A stretch of DNA of 64,000 nt from Nymphaea colorata (taxonomy: Eukaryota > Streptophyta > Magnoliopsida > Nymphaeales > Nymphaeaceae). The notes below the pieces were generated by a model that did not search any database, had not been told where the DNA came from, and saw nothing but the letters and a program-made list of their open reading frames with translations. The stretch lies in contig NC_045144.1 of assembly GCF_008831285.2 (NCBI RefSeq), forward strand, positions 16,789,858-16,853,857, in the 5' to 3' direction. Shown here one piece after another: positions 1-10,979 of this stretch (the first letter of the stretch is position 1; each line of letters starts with the position of its first letter). Both the position numbers and the translations under genes were made by a program.

Positions 1-755
1 ATAGTTACAAAACAAAAATAATTTTTTGAAACACATTATAATGCAAAAAATAAGTCAATCGAATAAAACACCAAGAAGCACCTTTTTTTAATAAAATGCC
101 AAATAAAATAAAGCATGTTTTTCCATTTTTCCATTTAAGCGTGTTTTTTAATGCAAAACTAATTGTTTTCATTTTCTATTTTGTTTGTTATTTTATTAGT
201 TTTCATTTATTTTCATTTTTTGCTTTCAAAATTTTTATTTTAAAAACTTTACCATATTTTTTCCAATTTTTCAAACTCGTCATATTATGCTTGAGAATTA
301 CTTGCCTATTTAAAACGTGAAAACAATGTTTGTGACTATGATTTATATATATCCTTATATGAGAGGGGTATGGACCATGGACTAGAAATGACCAAAATAT
401 CCTACAACTAAATGGAAAATTCCCTTCATGTGGGCAAAGTTGGTATGGGTTAACAAGTTTCATGTAAAATGACCAAAATACCGTTTAACTTTAAACATAG
501 ATATATTTTGGACCTTGTCAAAATTTTGAAACTATAGTTTGGCCTTGTTCATGAAAAATTTATGACTTCACCCCTTGTAATCTTTAAGACAAGTAATATG
601 CATGGCAAAAAGATGGGGAAGGGTGTATCTCACTCACCAGGCACATACAATTTGCTCGTCTCATCAGGAAAGATAGGCGAACAGCTGAAATGATATTCAT
701 AATTTAATTATTTTAAAAATCTCACTTGGTTGAGAGGGGAATAACAAAAATGAGC
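1..755. repeat. AT-rich intergenic start of the first array unit
   Basis: No gene is seen here. The stretch is very AT-rich with poly-T/poly-A runs. It is recognisably similar to about 17690-18130: both contain an AT-rich block followed by a phrase of the type 'ttcccctcat..gggcaaa.ctggtatgg', then a line about fitting 'aaatgacc..at.cc'. It therefore marks the left edge of a duplicated unit that carries a STIG1-like gene. Short ORFs here look random. Confidence 0.5.
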
Positions 756-855
756 TTGCAATCAAATACCTTAACATAAATATAGCCACTAGCATATCTA
801 CACAAATTGGTAAGTTTTCAAAGTACTACATCGTTTGCTATTTGAAAAAGATGAT

Positions 856-1110
856 GCAATTTTTTATAAAGTTGGGTATTTGATTACTTCTGATTTTAAA
901 TCAATCATCATCATGTAGATTTGATATGACATGCTTTTGTTGATGTAGCAAAAATTTCATAGCAAAATCAATAGTTTATCAAATTAAGGATCCTAGATCA
1001 GACTTAAGATTCACATTGAAAAAAAGTATGATGTTATTTCTTTGCACTGAAAAAAAGAATGACTTAAGATCGAAAAAAGGAGAGTCTGATCTTAAATCTA
1101 CGGTTCTTCA
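856..1110. mobile_element. MITE-like repeat, copy 1
   Basis: This stretch begins with a 'tttgattact' phrase and ends with 'gagtctgatcttaaatct'. Diverged copies occur at about 18840-19030 and 34500-34735, each with the same opening ('gtttgattact') and the same closing phrase. It lies in the distal promoter of the first STIG1-like gene and, as an older insertion, in that of the third. No coding capacity is seen. Boundaries are approximate. Confidence 0.4.
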
Positions 1111-1369
1111 TTTCTTCCTCAATTTTCATTTCCAACCAAAGACGTTGGGATACATCCAGATAAATTTGGCATGTTGACTCTCTCTCTCTCTCGTATTAAT
1201 TTGAATCTGTAGAAGCATATGAATCCAAAACTCGACCGACTTTGATATGATTGGCACAGTTGTAAAGCTTAACCAATGTGCCCATATATATATGTATCTC
1301 AACATATATACGCAGAATGCCAAATCACCTCTCTTCTAAAAATCCAAAGTTCGTCATCCATTCCATCCG

Positions 1370-1680
1370 CCTAAACATTGACGCTTGCCAATAAACATCC
1401 AATCATTATTATATATGTTAGTAACTCAATTTGTCCTCTAACGTGAAATAGAGACTAAATTCCCAGAAAATAAGAAGTCAAACGTGATTTTAGTTCCCAT
1501 CTGCCAAAACGTCTCTACACACAAAATACAATATTGAAGTCAAAAAAAGGGTTCTACACTGTGTTTACTTGAAAGTCATAGCCTTTCATTCGAACCTATA
1601 AATTCTTCAGCTGGACGCTCGATGAATCGCAAAGCCAAAGATCTCAAAACCTTCATACATCCCCTCTTCATTCCCTTTGT
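1370..1680 (+). promoter_or_regulatory. Conserved proximal promoter and leader of STIG1-like gene A
   Basis: A block of about 300 bp is conserved upstream of all three intact STIG1-like genes and of the relic loci. It contains a 'ccgcctaa..tttg' phrase, 'gttcccat.tgccaaaacgtctc', and a final 'tcatagcctttcattcgaacctataaatt'. The TATAAA is at 1597-1602, 93 bp before the ATG, which fits a plant TATA box followed by a short leader. Conservation exceeds that of the surrounding intergenic DNA, so it probably carries the tissue-specific control elements. That last point is inference. Confidence 0.6.
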
Positions 1681-1689
1681 ATTGAAAAG

Positions 1690-2067
1690 ATGAGGTCCTC
1701 TGTCCTTATAATGATCTGCTTGGTCCTATGCCTCATAGGTTTAAGCACAAGCTTTTCTGATCAGCACCATAGAAGGAGCAGGCTTCTTTCAGAGTACTCC
1801 ATGGACAGCCGGACCGGCTGCACCGCTAATCCGGCGGCGTGCCGCCTCCTTGGCAGCCCGGGGCCTGATTGTTGTGGGAACACATGTGTTAACCTGCTGA
1901 GTGACGGAGAGAACTGTGGCCGGTGCCGACACAGGTGCAGGTATCCTCAGTCCTGCTGTGGAGGTGAGTGCGTTGATCTCAGCCGCAACTGGAAGCATTG
2001 CGGGAGGTGCTATAACAGGTGCAACAAAGGCGATTCCTGCTCGTATGGCATGTGCAACTATGCCTAG
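1690..2067 (+). CDS. STIG1-like cysteine-rich secreted protein, copy A
   Basis: An intronless gene of 125 residues. Residues 1-22 form a hydrophobic signal peptide (MRSSVLIMICLVLCLIGLST). A short polar linker with 'HHRRSRLL' follows, then a domain with 16 cysteines, including CCGNTC, NCGRC, SCCGGEC and a terminal GMCNYA. This is the Stig1 family layout (stigma-specific STIG1 of tobacco and petunia, LeSTIG1 of tomato, Arabidopsis GRI). Members are secreted to the extracellular matrix, and known ones act in stigma exudate control, pollen-tube growth or cell-death signalling. Compared with copies B and C, this copy lacks about 11 residues (the LVHANYGSRST-type segment) just after the predicted signal-peptide cleavage region. 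The deletion is in frame, all cysteines are kept and the gene looks functional. The ATG is chosen because it aligns with the other copies and lies 93 bp after a TATA box. Confidence 0.9.
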   Translation: MRSSVLIMICLVLCLIGLSTSFSDQHHRRSRLLSEYSMDSRTGCTANPAACRLLGSPGPDCCGNTCVNLLSDGENCGRCRHRCRYPQSCCGGECVDLSRNWKHCGRCYNRCNKGDSCSYGMCNYA

Positions 2068-2980
2068 GCCCTTGTGTCTCGGTTAATTTCTTGGGATTTT
2101 CTCTTTCATTAAATCGATTTTTTGTCTTATTTGGTTGTCACTGTGATTGAGTTTTGTGTGTGCATGTGTACTTTGTGTCCTTTTTTATATGAATATGGAA
2201 AAGCAAGTAAATGAATGCATATTATTTCACTATTGTCATCCAAAGATGTCAATATATCACCAAAACCTCAATTCTGCAATTTTCTAGGGTTTGCATGTGA
2301 AAAGAGAACCAAGGGAAAAATAAGAGGGAGACAGAAGTAATGGAGAGAGAGAGAGAGATAACAGTGCACCTACTTATTCAGCCTTAACTTGGCTCTGCCC
2401 CTGCCCACCACAAGCGAGAAGCCAAAAGCCCCCCTTCCTTGAAGTTTAGAGCGGGTTAGCAAGTTCATCCATTAACTTAAATTGCACTCTAAAAGCATAG
2501 CACCTATGAAAATGACAGGACTTTCATTCACACAACCACCAAAACAGCTACACTAAAATCCATGGGGCAGAAAAAATATGATAGTTTAGTACACTAAATT
2601 GGATTGAGCTTGAGTTAATTACAACTTACAAGGTGGCCAAGCTAGACCGATAAAGTTAAAATATAGAACTATTGAAGAATAAATTATGGTCTCACATAAA
2701 ATAGTTGCAACATAATATCGCTCGACCTCTACTTTCTGGTTCCCTTGGTTTATTCTAGATCGGCATCTTGTGACTAGGGCTTGAAATAATGGAGTTCCTT
2801 TGGCTAAGTCCAATTAAAGGAATCCACTATTTCAGGACTGAAATAATTGGATATGCCAAAGATGGGAGAGGCCGAGATAGATTAGGAAGCTAAACTCGAG
2901 TCCTCATTCAACAAAGAGACAAACTCATTAATTGATATCATAAGGAGCTTTTCGCGAGGATTACAATCAATAAGATATTA
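2068..2980. repeat. Duplicated 3' flank of STIG1-like gene A
   Basis: No gene. The sequence after the stop codon is repeated after copy B (11717-12780) and copy C (19965-21260). Shared parts include a 'gattttctctttc' 3' UTR, a (GA)n tract near 2343-2358, and a block around 2600-2760 ('gaactattgaagaataaa.tatggtctcacataaaatag'). It is part of the duplicated unit. Small ORFs on both strands are not conserved between the copies. Confidence 0.6.
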
Positions 2981-2988
2981 GCTTCAAA

Positions 2989-3984
2989 CAGTGGCGGAGC
3001 CAGAAAAATTGGCTGGCGGGGCACTTATTCAAAATACTCAAAGCTAGTGGGGGACTTATATATATATATATATAAGGATAAATATTTAAGATTCTTACTT
3101 AAAAATAAAGAATTTTTAAGAGACTGACACATCTTCTAACTTAAAATATCTTATTGGGAGGAAGAAAAAAAAAAAACGGCATGGTCCGAACAAGGCCTAA
3201 AAAGCTTAAATTGAACAGCTAAAACACTAAGCATGACCAGGAAGTGTTGGCCTTTTATTTGGCTTGTATAACTTGATTTACAAATTTATTTTCACATTAA
3301 TACTATTGAATATTAGAAAAGTGATTTTAATAATTGAAAATGCAAATTTAGAAAATCGGCGTTAAATATTTTACGAATAATCTCCTGTAGGTCTCGTGGC
3401 TCACTTCTGCAAGCCTAACCAGAACAAGCAAAGTCCGGAGACTGGTTTGGTATCAACCCTGATAGAGTGTAAGACATCATCTACGACAAGGAATCTGAAT
3501 CTCACAAAAATTTCGTACATGAAAAGATAATTTTCCAATGTGGGTAAGACAAAATATGTCATGCATTTTTTCTAAGTAGGCCACATGGTAAAAATGTGCG
3601 AGACAATTAAAAAATTTGAAATATTCAAGACAATTCTTGATAATTTTCCCATGTGGTTTAGACAAATTAATTATAGACGGCATGCATGCTTCTAAAAGGC
3701 CACAGGGTGAAGATGTGCAAGACCATTTAAAAATTTTATAATATTTAAGAAAATTTTTAGCCGTCTCCGAATGTGGCCTTCTTCTCTCACCTTTTTCTTT
3801 TTTAATTTAAATTCGTGATTACGAAACAAATGTTTTTCGTGTACCACCACTCCGTTAAACTTATCATGGATAATTTCTCCCTTGCAATCATGTAAAAAGC
3901 CAGAGTTATGGTGGTTTGCACGTGGGCTATCTTGGGCTGGCCTGGGCAGGCGCCCACACCTGCCCCACGCTGGCTCTGCCACTC
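2989..3984. mobile_element. hAT-type non-autonomous transposon, 996 bp
   Basis: The left end reads CAGTGGCGGAGCCAG (2989-3003). The right end (3970-3984), reverse-complemented, matches 13 of these 15 bases. The element is flanked by a perfect 8-bp direct repeat GCTTCAAA (2981-2988 and 3985-3992), the target-duplication length of the hAT superfamily. The paralogous unit near 13840 and the one near 21275 read straight through without the insertion, which confirms the ends. Inside there is no transposase ORF. There is a degenerate tandem repeat with a period near 120 bp (about 3569-3690 and 3691-3780). Confidence 0.85.
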
Positions 3985-4043
3985 GCTTCAAATGATTATT
4001 CAGAATCTATCAATATTGTTCACTTATTTAAATTCAAATGATA

Positions 4044-4099
<56 letters not shown>
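4044..4099. repeat. (CT)n(TA)n microsatellite
   Basis: A compound tract of CT followed by TA. It sits at the same place in the duplicated unit as the longer tract at 13889-13978. Confidence 0.9.
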
Positions 4100-4101
<2 letters not shown>

Positions 4102-4845
4102 CAGAAATTCTTCGACTGATCTACAACACAGATTACTTGTAATTAGTCTCTCACTCTACACCAAAAAGATGAACGGCTGAAACATGAGGTATACATTTAC
4201 CATTTGCAGTGTAGAGAAGTAGCCGACTTTCTCTTTTCTCAAGTCCAACTAGCTATGTCACGCCCATCGAAAAATCCTTTTCTTTTTAGTAGAAGTGGAT
4301 ATGAGACAAAGGAAAAGATGGTTTTGAGGGTTTCATGCGATATTCCATGCAAAGTCTCTTCTTTATGTGGTATAATGAAATAGTAAAATAAGTTATTTGT
4401 TATAGCAATCCATTGTCCCAGTTGGAATGCCCAAACTATTTGTCAAGTAGTTTGGGCTTTCTACATGCCAAGATGGAATAACATAACACCCAAATTACTG
4501 ATGAACTAAAACGACTTTTGAATGATAACAGAACTTGCTTCTCAATGAATAACATATTAATGTATAATTAATGTTTTCATACTTCGACATATTTTTGCTA
4601 TTTGAATATAATTTATACACTTTTTCGTAACTTTCCTTCTACTAAATCGATCTCTTCATCATTTGCTGAATCCGACAAAATCTCCCCCTCGGCATTCGGC
4701 CGAGGGCTGCCGCCCTCTCTCTTGCTTTTTCTCTCTCCCCTATTTTTAATCAAAATTTGTGTAGTTTTTTGGACTGACCATTTTTTTTAATATTTTCGGT
4801 GACTACTCGTTACTCATTTTTGTTTAATTAATGAATTTCAAAAAT
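4100..4845. repeat. Intergenic DNA shared with the second unit
   Basis: No gene. From about 4190 it matches about 14397-15020 closely. The paralogue holds about 320 bp (14078-14396) that are absent here. A stretch around 4600-4790 is open in one frame in both copies, but it shows no recognisable protein features. Confidence 0.55.
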
Positions 4846-4849
4846 ATTT

Positions 4850-5530
4850 TTTCTCACATTAGCGGACAACTTTTTTTCTCTCTCTTCTCCTATAAATATG
4901 ATCCAGTTAAAGCATATGAATCCAAATTTGATTTGACATTGAAACAATTATTGGCAGAGTCCTAAACCTTCACCATTGAGCCCTCGACGCAACACATTCC
5001 TTCTAAAATCTAAAGTTTGTATCCATGCATCCGCCTAAACTTTGTCACTTGCCAGCGTCTTCGTTGAACATCCAAATATTTCTTCATAGCTCTTGTTTTT
5101 CGCTAATATGAATGGAAGACATTAAATTCTCAATAAACACAATACTAGCATGTAAAATGTGAGCGCCGTTAACATTTTGCCAAACATTTGTGACCACACT
5201 TAGACACAATTTTTGAGTAAAAAAAAGGAGTCATAGCTTCTAAAATCTAAAGTGTCATCCATGCATCCGCCTAAACTTTGTCACTTGCCAGCGTCTACGT
5301 TGAACATCCAAATATTTCTTCATACCTCTTGCTTTTCGCTAATATGAATGGAAGACATTAAATTCTCAATAAGCACAAAACTAGCATGTAAAATGTGAGC
5401 GCCGTTAACATTTGCCAAACATTTGCGTCAACACACAGACACAGTGTTTGAGTCAAAAAAAGGAGTCATAGCTTTTCAATCGAACCTATAAATTCCCACC
5501 ATAGCAATTCATGAATTGCACAGCCAAAAT
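4850..5530 (+). pseudogene. STIG1-like relic: promoter and leader only, internally duplicated
   Basis: This stretch matches the STIG1 promoter block, including 'gagtcatagcttttcaatcgaacctataaatt' (TATA near 5490), a short leader and 'gaattgcacagccaaa'. At that point the similarity ends, and no coding sequence follows. A 237-bp segment is tandemly duplicated (about 5000-5236 and 5237-5473). The paralogous relic at 15030-15505 has only one copy, so the internal duplication is younger than the unit duplication. It is a dead copy of the gene family. Confidence 0.65.
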
Positions 5531-6219
5531 TTTACTGAGGTCCAAGAACATCGTCGGTATAAAGTTTTACTGACATCCGGAGCTATGTGGGTAAAACCTA
5601 CTATTACTGACACGCTTGGATATAAGTAAATGGGGAAGTTTTTCTTTTAATTTCCCGCTTTTTGTAAACCAAATCATTAAGATTTAGCACAATTGAAACT
5701 ATTTCCGAGGAATCGTTGAGAACGTCTTTTGGTAAGGACTGTTCTTAGAACGCTTGATTAATGGTCATGACCGACCTTCATCACCAAAAAATAAAAAAAG
5801 AAAAAAAGAAAAGAAGGGGTCGTTAGAAGGAAATTTTTACTATTTTACAGGAAATCACAACTATGGATAAATCAAGTGATTGAGTACCAGTACTCTATGC
5901 CTCCAACCTCCCGTTGACTGGGGCTGCGTACATGCCGCCCAGCAGAGCGCTGGCTGACAGGCAATAGCGGCGCTAGGTGTGGGCTACGGCCCCCGAAACT
6001 CAACACCAGTTCCTGAAAAACCTTACTATAAAGGAGCTGGATTTGGGTCCAGCCAATGTAGTGCGTACACCAAACTCACGTTAATGCTTCATAAACACTA
6101 AATTCAACTAAGATTAGTGTCCCTTTCACAAAATTTTCTGCCTCCACCACTGCCAACCAAAAAGGCAGACATTGGAGGAGGGAGAATGCCTCTCCAGCCT
6201 TTTTCTTCTTATCGGTGCA
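5531..6219. mobile_element. Transposon debris downstream of the STIG1 relic
   Basis: The sequence from 5531 ('attttactgagg', 'gtcggtataaagttttactgac') replaces the expected STIG1 coding region and recurs at 15500-15620. Its wording resembles the subterminal repeats of the CACTA ends at 26281 and 29045. Near 6139-6153 is an inverted copy of the CAGTGG..GCCAG-type end seen at 2989. No gene is visible, and the assignment is tentative. Confidence 0.35.
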
Positions 6220-6642
6220 TAGGAATGTAAATATATCTGATTTGCATTGGATATCCGACCAAACATATCTGAAGAACTCAGATATGAAAAAAAAAATATA
6301 CCATTAAGAAATCGGATCTGATTTGGATTTAATAAATGGCATCCGATCGAATTTGAATATACATAAATATTCGATTGGATTCAGATCGAAATTTTTTTAG
6401 ACAAATATCCCGTATCTAATTCTATGACATTTTAAAAATTGGCAAAATATGTACCAAAATTTGGATTTGGATTCTGATATGAATATAAAAATCGGATTTA
6501 GATAGCAAAATCGATTTCGGATTCAGATATGGTTTCTTTATTCATATTCAAATCCGAATCTGAATTTGATTATGTAAATATCCAAAAGAGCAGGTATGAC
6601 GAAGGGTATATTTGATCCGAATCCGATCTGTTGACATCCCTA
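6220..6642. mobile_element. hAT-like MITE of the TAGGGATGTCAA family, copy 1
   Basis: A 423-bp element beginning TAGGAATGTAAA and ending TTGACATCCCTA, an imperfect terminal inverted repeat. Its body is full of 'cggatttggattc/gaatccgaat' repeats that can fold on themselves. The flanks carry an imperfect 8-bp duplication (tcggtgca and ctagtgca). Related copies lie at 15622-15906, 48464-48784, 52259-52722 and 54036-54482. No ORF. Confidence 0.65.
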
Positions 6643-6736
6643 CTAGTGCATCGGGTGGGCAAATATCATTACAATTAAACTGATCGGATGGTCTTGATGA
6701 GCAGTATGTGAGATAGAGTGAACTATAGAGTCAGAG

Positions 6737-6755
6737 TTCTCTCTCTCTCTCTCCG

Positions 6756-6799
<44 letters not shown>

Positions 6800-6800
6800 C
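6737..6800. repeat. (CT)n(TA)n microsatellite
   Basis: A CT-rich tract followed by a TA tract, directly before the 874-bp tandem duplication. Confidence 0.85.
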
Positions 6801-6835
6801 ACCATTAAAAGAAAATGGTAAACATTACAAGTCAA

Positions 6836-8583
6836 CCTAGGGCAAAGCCTTGGGAGAATGGCAGCCTGGCAGGGGCTAGGGCCTCTTTTAGATTCTTTAA
6901 AATGAAAGTTTATAAATTAAAAATTTCAAAATTTGACTTTGGCCTCTACAAGAAGTTTGGAAAATATATTTGGATCCTAGTTCAATATGTTTATGCTCAG
7001 CATCATGTTGGCAGGTCCAGTTCCTTAATTTGGATGAGTCGAGCCAAAGGAAGTCCACTATCTCAGGACCAGTTAAGTTCAACAAGGCCTACTTGGTCAA
7101 CACAGATGGATACCGTGATTCACTCTTTTCTGCAGTACACGAGATGTCCAAATCAGAAATGCCTGTTAATCTCATACATATTTCTCCTCCTTCTTTTTCA
7201 ACGGGACAGATACCTTTAAGAGGCGGAAGCTTTTTACCACAGAAGAAGCCAAAATTTTTTGCTTATGGGGCAGTAAATATATAGGTAACAAATTTGCAGT
7301 TGGCCTTTGGACAATGACACACATCTACTTACCTTTCTAGCTTTGAGCGCTCCTTCTGGACATGTGTGGAGAGCGATACATCTGTCAAGTAAAATACTTC
7401 ATATCCACCATTTATAGTTTAGAATAGTAGTGCCCAAGATAATCAAATTGACGACTAGTAGAGCCCAAGATAATCAAATTGACGACTAGATTTTCACTGT
7501 CCCTCTCAGTCCGGCCAGTTACGCTACACTTGTTGAGAACCCTTTTCTTTTTAGTAAAAGTAGATGAAAAAAAGAAAAAAATGTTTTTTTTGGTTATGGA
7601 CCTTTGTTTCATGCGATATTCTATGTTAGGACATCCTTCTTATGTGGTTTAATGAAATAGTGAAATATGTTACTTATTATAGCATTCCACCTACAATGGG
7701 ATACCCAAACCTAGGGCAAAGCCTTGGGAGAATGGCAGCCTGGCAGGGGCTAGGGCCTCTTTTAGATTCTTTAAAGTGAAAGTTTATGAATTAAAAATTT
7801 CAAAATTTGACTTTGACCTCTACAAGAAGTTTGGAAAATATATTTGGATCCTAGTTCAATATGTTTATGCTCAGCATCATGTTGGCAGGTCCAGTTCCTT
7901 AATTTGGATGAGTCGAGCCAAAGGAAGTCCACTATCTCAGGACCAGTTAAGTTCAACAAGGCCTACTTGGTCAACACAGATGGATACCGTGATTCACTCT
8001 TTTCTGCAGTACACGAGATGTCCAAATCAGAAATGCCTGTTAATCTCATACATATTTCTCCTCCTTCTTTTTCAACGGGACAGATACCTTTAAGAGGCGG
8101 AAGCTTTTTACCACAGAAGAAGCCAAAATTTTTTGCTTATGGGGCAGTAAATATATAGGTAACAAATTTGAAGTTGGCCTTTGGACAATGACACACATCT
8201 ACTTACCTTTCTAGCTTTGAGCGCTCCTTCTGGACATGTGTGGAGAGCGATACATCTGTCAAGTAAAATACTTCATATCCACCATTTATAGTTTAGAATA
8301 GTAGTGCCCAAGATAATCAAATTGACGACTAGTAGAGCCCAAGATAATCAAATTGACGACTAGATTTTCACTGTCCCTCTCAGTCCGGCCAGTTACGCTA
8401 CACTTGTTGAGAACCCTTTTCTTTTTAGTAAAAGTAGATGAAAAAAAGAAAAAAATGTTTTTTTTGGTTATGGACCTTTGTTTCATGCGATATTCTATGT
8501 TAGGACATCCTTCTTATGTGGTTTAATGAAATAGTGAAATATGTTACTTATTATAGCATTCCACCTACAATGGGATACCCAAA
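6836..8583. repeat. Recent 874-bp head-to-tail tandem duplication
   Basis: The unit at 6836-7709 is repeated at 7710-8583 with only a handful of single-base differences noticed (for example 'tataaatt/tatgaatt' and 'gactttggcc/gactttgacc'). This is far closer than any other duplicated pair in the window, so it is young. Each unit contains a 104-codon open frame (6970-7284 and 7844-8158). The frame is identical simply because the DNA is. Related intergenic DNA near 14090-14350 and 21600-21760 is not open, so I do not call it a gene. Confidence 0.9.
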
Positions 8584-9240
8584 CCAAATGAGGGCAGATG
8601 ATAGACTACTCAAGAGGAAGTTGCGCGCATGGTACAGGATAAAAGAGGAAAGGATATTTTAGTAATTTATTAAAAGAAATGTCTTTTATAATCTTTTTAC
8701 TTTTTTTTGTTTTCAATTTATTTTTACATTTTTTTTTTCAAGTACGAACAAAAAGTATTCTGACCATTCACCATTCACCAGTAGGATGCATATAACCAGA
8801 TTCAAATTACTCTGCCACTTACCTACAGGTGGTTTGAGTGTCCCATATTTGCATGTGGAGTGTCACAACACTTATACACAAAGTGCTGAGAAGCTAAAAT
8901 GACTTTGCATATAGAAATATTTTATGTAACGGGACTTGCTTATCGGGGAATAACATAAACATACTCACGTACGTAGTTACCGATGTTTTTCCTTGTGGCC
9001 ACCTGTGTATATATATCGACAAATTCAGGTGGCTGGATTAAAGTTTTAAAACTGGGAGCATGTTTTTGCTATTTGACCAAGATTTTACACTTTTCCGTAA
9101 CTTTTCTGTTAGCACATTGGTCTTTGCATCCTTTGAGTTGCAAGCATATGAATACAAAGTATTTGATTGACATTGAAACGATTGGCACAGTCGCAAACGC
9201 TTGCCAATCTCATGGCCAAAACACATCCCTTCTAAAATCC
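8584..9240. other. Intergenic DNA related to 22250-22460
   Basis: No gene. The stretch from about 8880 ('ttatgtaacgggacttgctta', 'ggtggccacctgt') is shared with 22260-22460, and more weakly with 14700-14790. It lies upstream of the next STIG1 relic. Confidence 0.45.
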
Positions 9241-9654
9241 AAAGCGCCTCCGCCTAAACTTTGACACTTGCCAGCGTACGTCGTTGAACATCCAATTATA
9301 AATATATTCCCAATTCCTACCTCACGTTGTGTGCTAATATGAATAGAAGACATGAACTTCTCAATAAACACAAAAGTAGGATGTAAAACGTGGTCACTAC
9401 ACAATGACACAGTTTTTAAGTGAAAGAAATGGTTCTACACCCTCTCTTTACTTGAGAGTCATGGCTTTTCAATAGGTTCACCATATGTAGAATCCATGAA
9501 TTGCAAAGCCAAAGGCCTTAAAGCATTCACAAGGATATGCCTTATAGGTTTAAGCACTAGCTAGCTTTTCGCTTCTTCAAGCTAACTACTGTTCCAGGAG
9601 TACCAATCAGCATCATAGTAGGAGTAGGCTTCTTTCAGAGACTCCATGGATAGC
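9241..9654 (+). pseudogene. STIG1-like pseudogene with start codon lost and 3' part missing
   Basis: The promoter block is followed by 'gaattgcaaagccaaaggcc'. It then jumps to codons matching the second half of the signal peptide ('tgccttataggtttaagcac') and the linker ('agtaggcttctttcagag'), ending at 'ccatggatagc'. The start ATG region is deleted, a TAG interrupts the signal peptide ('actagctagc'), and the whole cysteine-rich domain is missing. The break at 9655 coincides with a CAGTGG..GAGC.AG transposon end, so an insertion or its imprecise loss probably removed the rest. Confidence 0.75.
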
Positions 9655-10500
9655 CAGTGGTAGAGCTAGAAAATTAAATTTTGGATGAGGGGCACTGTAA
9701 ATTTAAATTTCAAACATTAAGTGGCACTCATAAATTGATGAAGTTTATATACGTGAATAAAGTAACTTATGTGCATGCGAAAGTTTGAACCTTGCTTTCG
9801 GATTGCAGGATCCTTATAACAATAACAAGTCAAATTCTTTTCAAGAGCTTAATTATTTTTACAATTATTCAGAATCAATCATTAATATTCAAGTGATTTT
9901 AATTCTCTCTCTCACTTTCTTAAGAAAAGTAAAGTCCGAACTGAATCTGGTACTAAAATAGGAAATGACAAAACAGCCAAACCAGCTCTGGCCCGTCTGT
10001 GGCCTCTAGCTAAAACTATAAAAAAAGGCCCAATTGGTCAAATACTATTTATACATATATTGTTTGGCTTGTTCTGCGTTACACAAGTGAGAAGAAGTTT
10101 TGCTGTTATTGACCTAAGTTTGATGCGATATTGCAAGCATGAGCCCTTTTCTTGACGTAGAGTTATATATATCCTTAAGAGGACTGTTCTTTCAGATAAG
10201 AAGTCCTGTCTACCACGCTACTGCTCCGTTTCGGTAGATATGATTAATCTTTGCCCATTGTTTAATGGATTTATAACCGCTATGTTTATTCCGTCCAGTA
10301 TTGTTTTAATGTGGGACATATTTGTTCGTTAGGTTTGCTTTGTGTCATGTACGTTCCATCCATTTTCTATGACGTTTGTGTCTTCTTCTGTTCGCTGTTT
10401 GAGAACTAGAGCACCGCTTTTGTGATTTGAAGCATAGCGATGGTTCTTACGGTGGTTTCAGCCACCGCTATAGGTTTCTCTCTCTCTCCCCCTTTTTTGG
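9655..10500. mobile_element. Left end of a CAGTGG-family element and intergenic DNA
   Basis: CAGTGGTAGAGCTAG at 9655 resembles the end of the 996-bp hAT-type element at 2989, and like it is followed by a 'ggggcac' phrase. No matching right end was found nearby, so this is a fragment. The remainder (about 9900-10500) shows weak similarity to 16790-17690 and no gene. Confidence 0.4.
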
Positions 10501-10979
10501 TGACACAATAAAAAAAGAAGTGCTTGCATTCAAGTACTTTTGAATATATATAGCCACCAGCATATCGACACAAATTGGGTGGTTATAAGATGAAAGTTTT
10601 CTAAATAGCCAGCATACTGTTGACTAGGATGATACACTTCTTATTAAATTATTTTTTTAGGAACTTGGCCACTTGAAGGAAAAAAGTTAACGGTTCTCCA
10701 TTTCATAATTTTTTAATGATCCAACCAAAAACTTGGGAAAACGTCCATGTTAATTTCGCTTGTTGGTGTTCTCTCTCCCCCCTCTCACTCTCATATTAAT
10801 TTGATTCAGTTGAAGCATATGAATCCAAAACCCCAGTTGACTTTGAAATTATTGGCATATATAGTTGTAAACCTAAACCAATGTGCCTATATATATATAT
10901 ATATATATATGCAAATGCCAATTCGCATATCTCTTCTGAAAAATCCAATTTTCGTCATCCATGCTCCCGCCTAATCTTT

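Noticed and set aside
1789..1998. Antisense and shifted open frames over the STIG1 genes
   Set aside because: Shadow frames of GC-rich cysteine codons, repeated in all three copies.
6970..8158. A 104-codon open frame present twice with identical protein
   Set aside because: Identity comes from the recent 874-bp DNA duplication. Related intergenic DNA at 14090-14350 and 21600-21760 is not open, and no domain or codon signal is seen.
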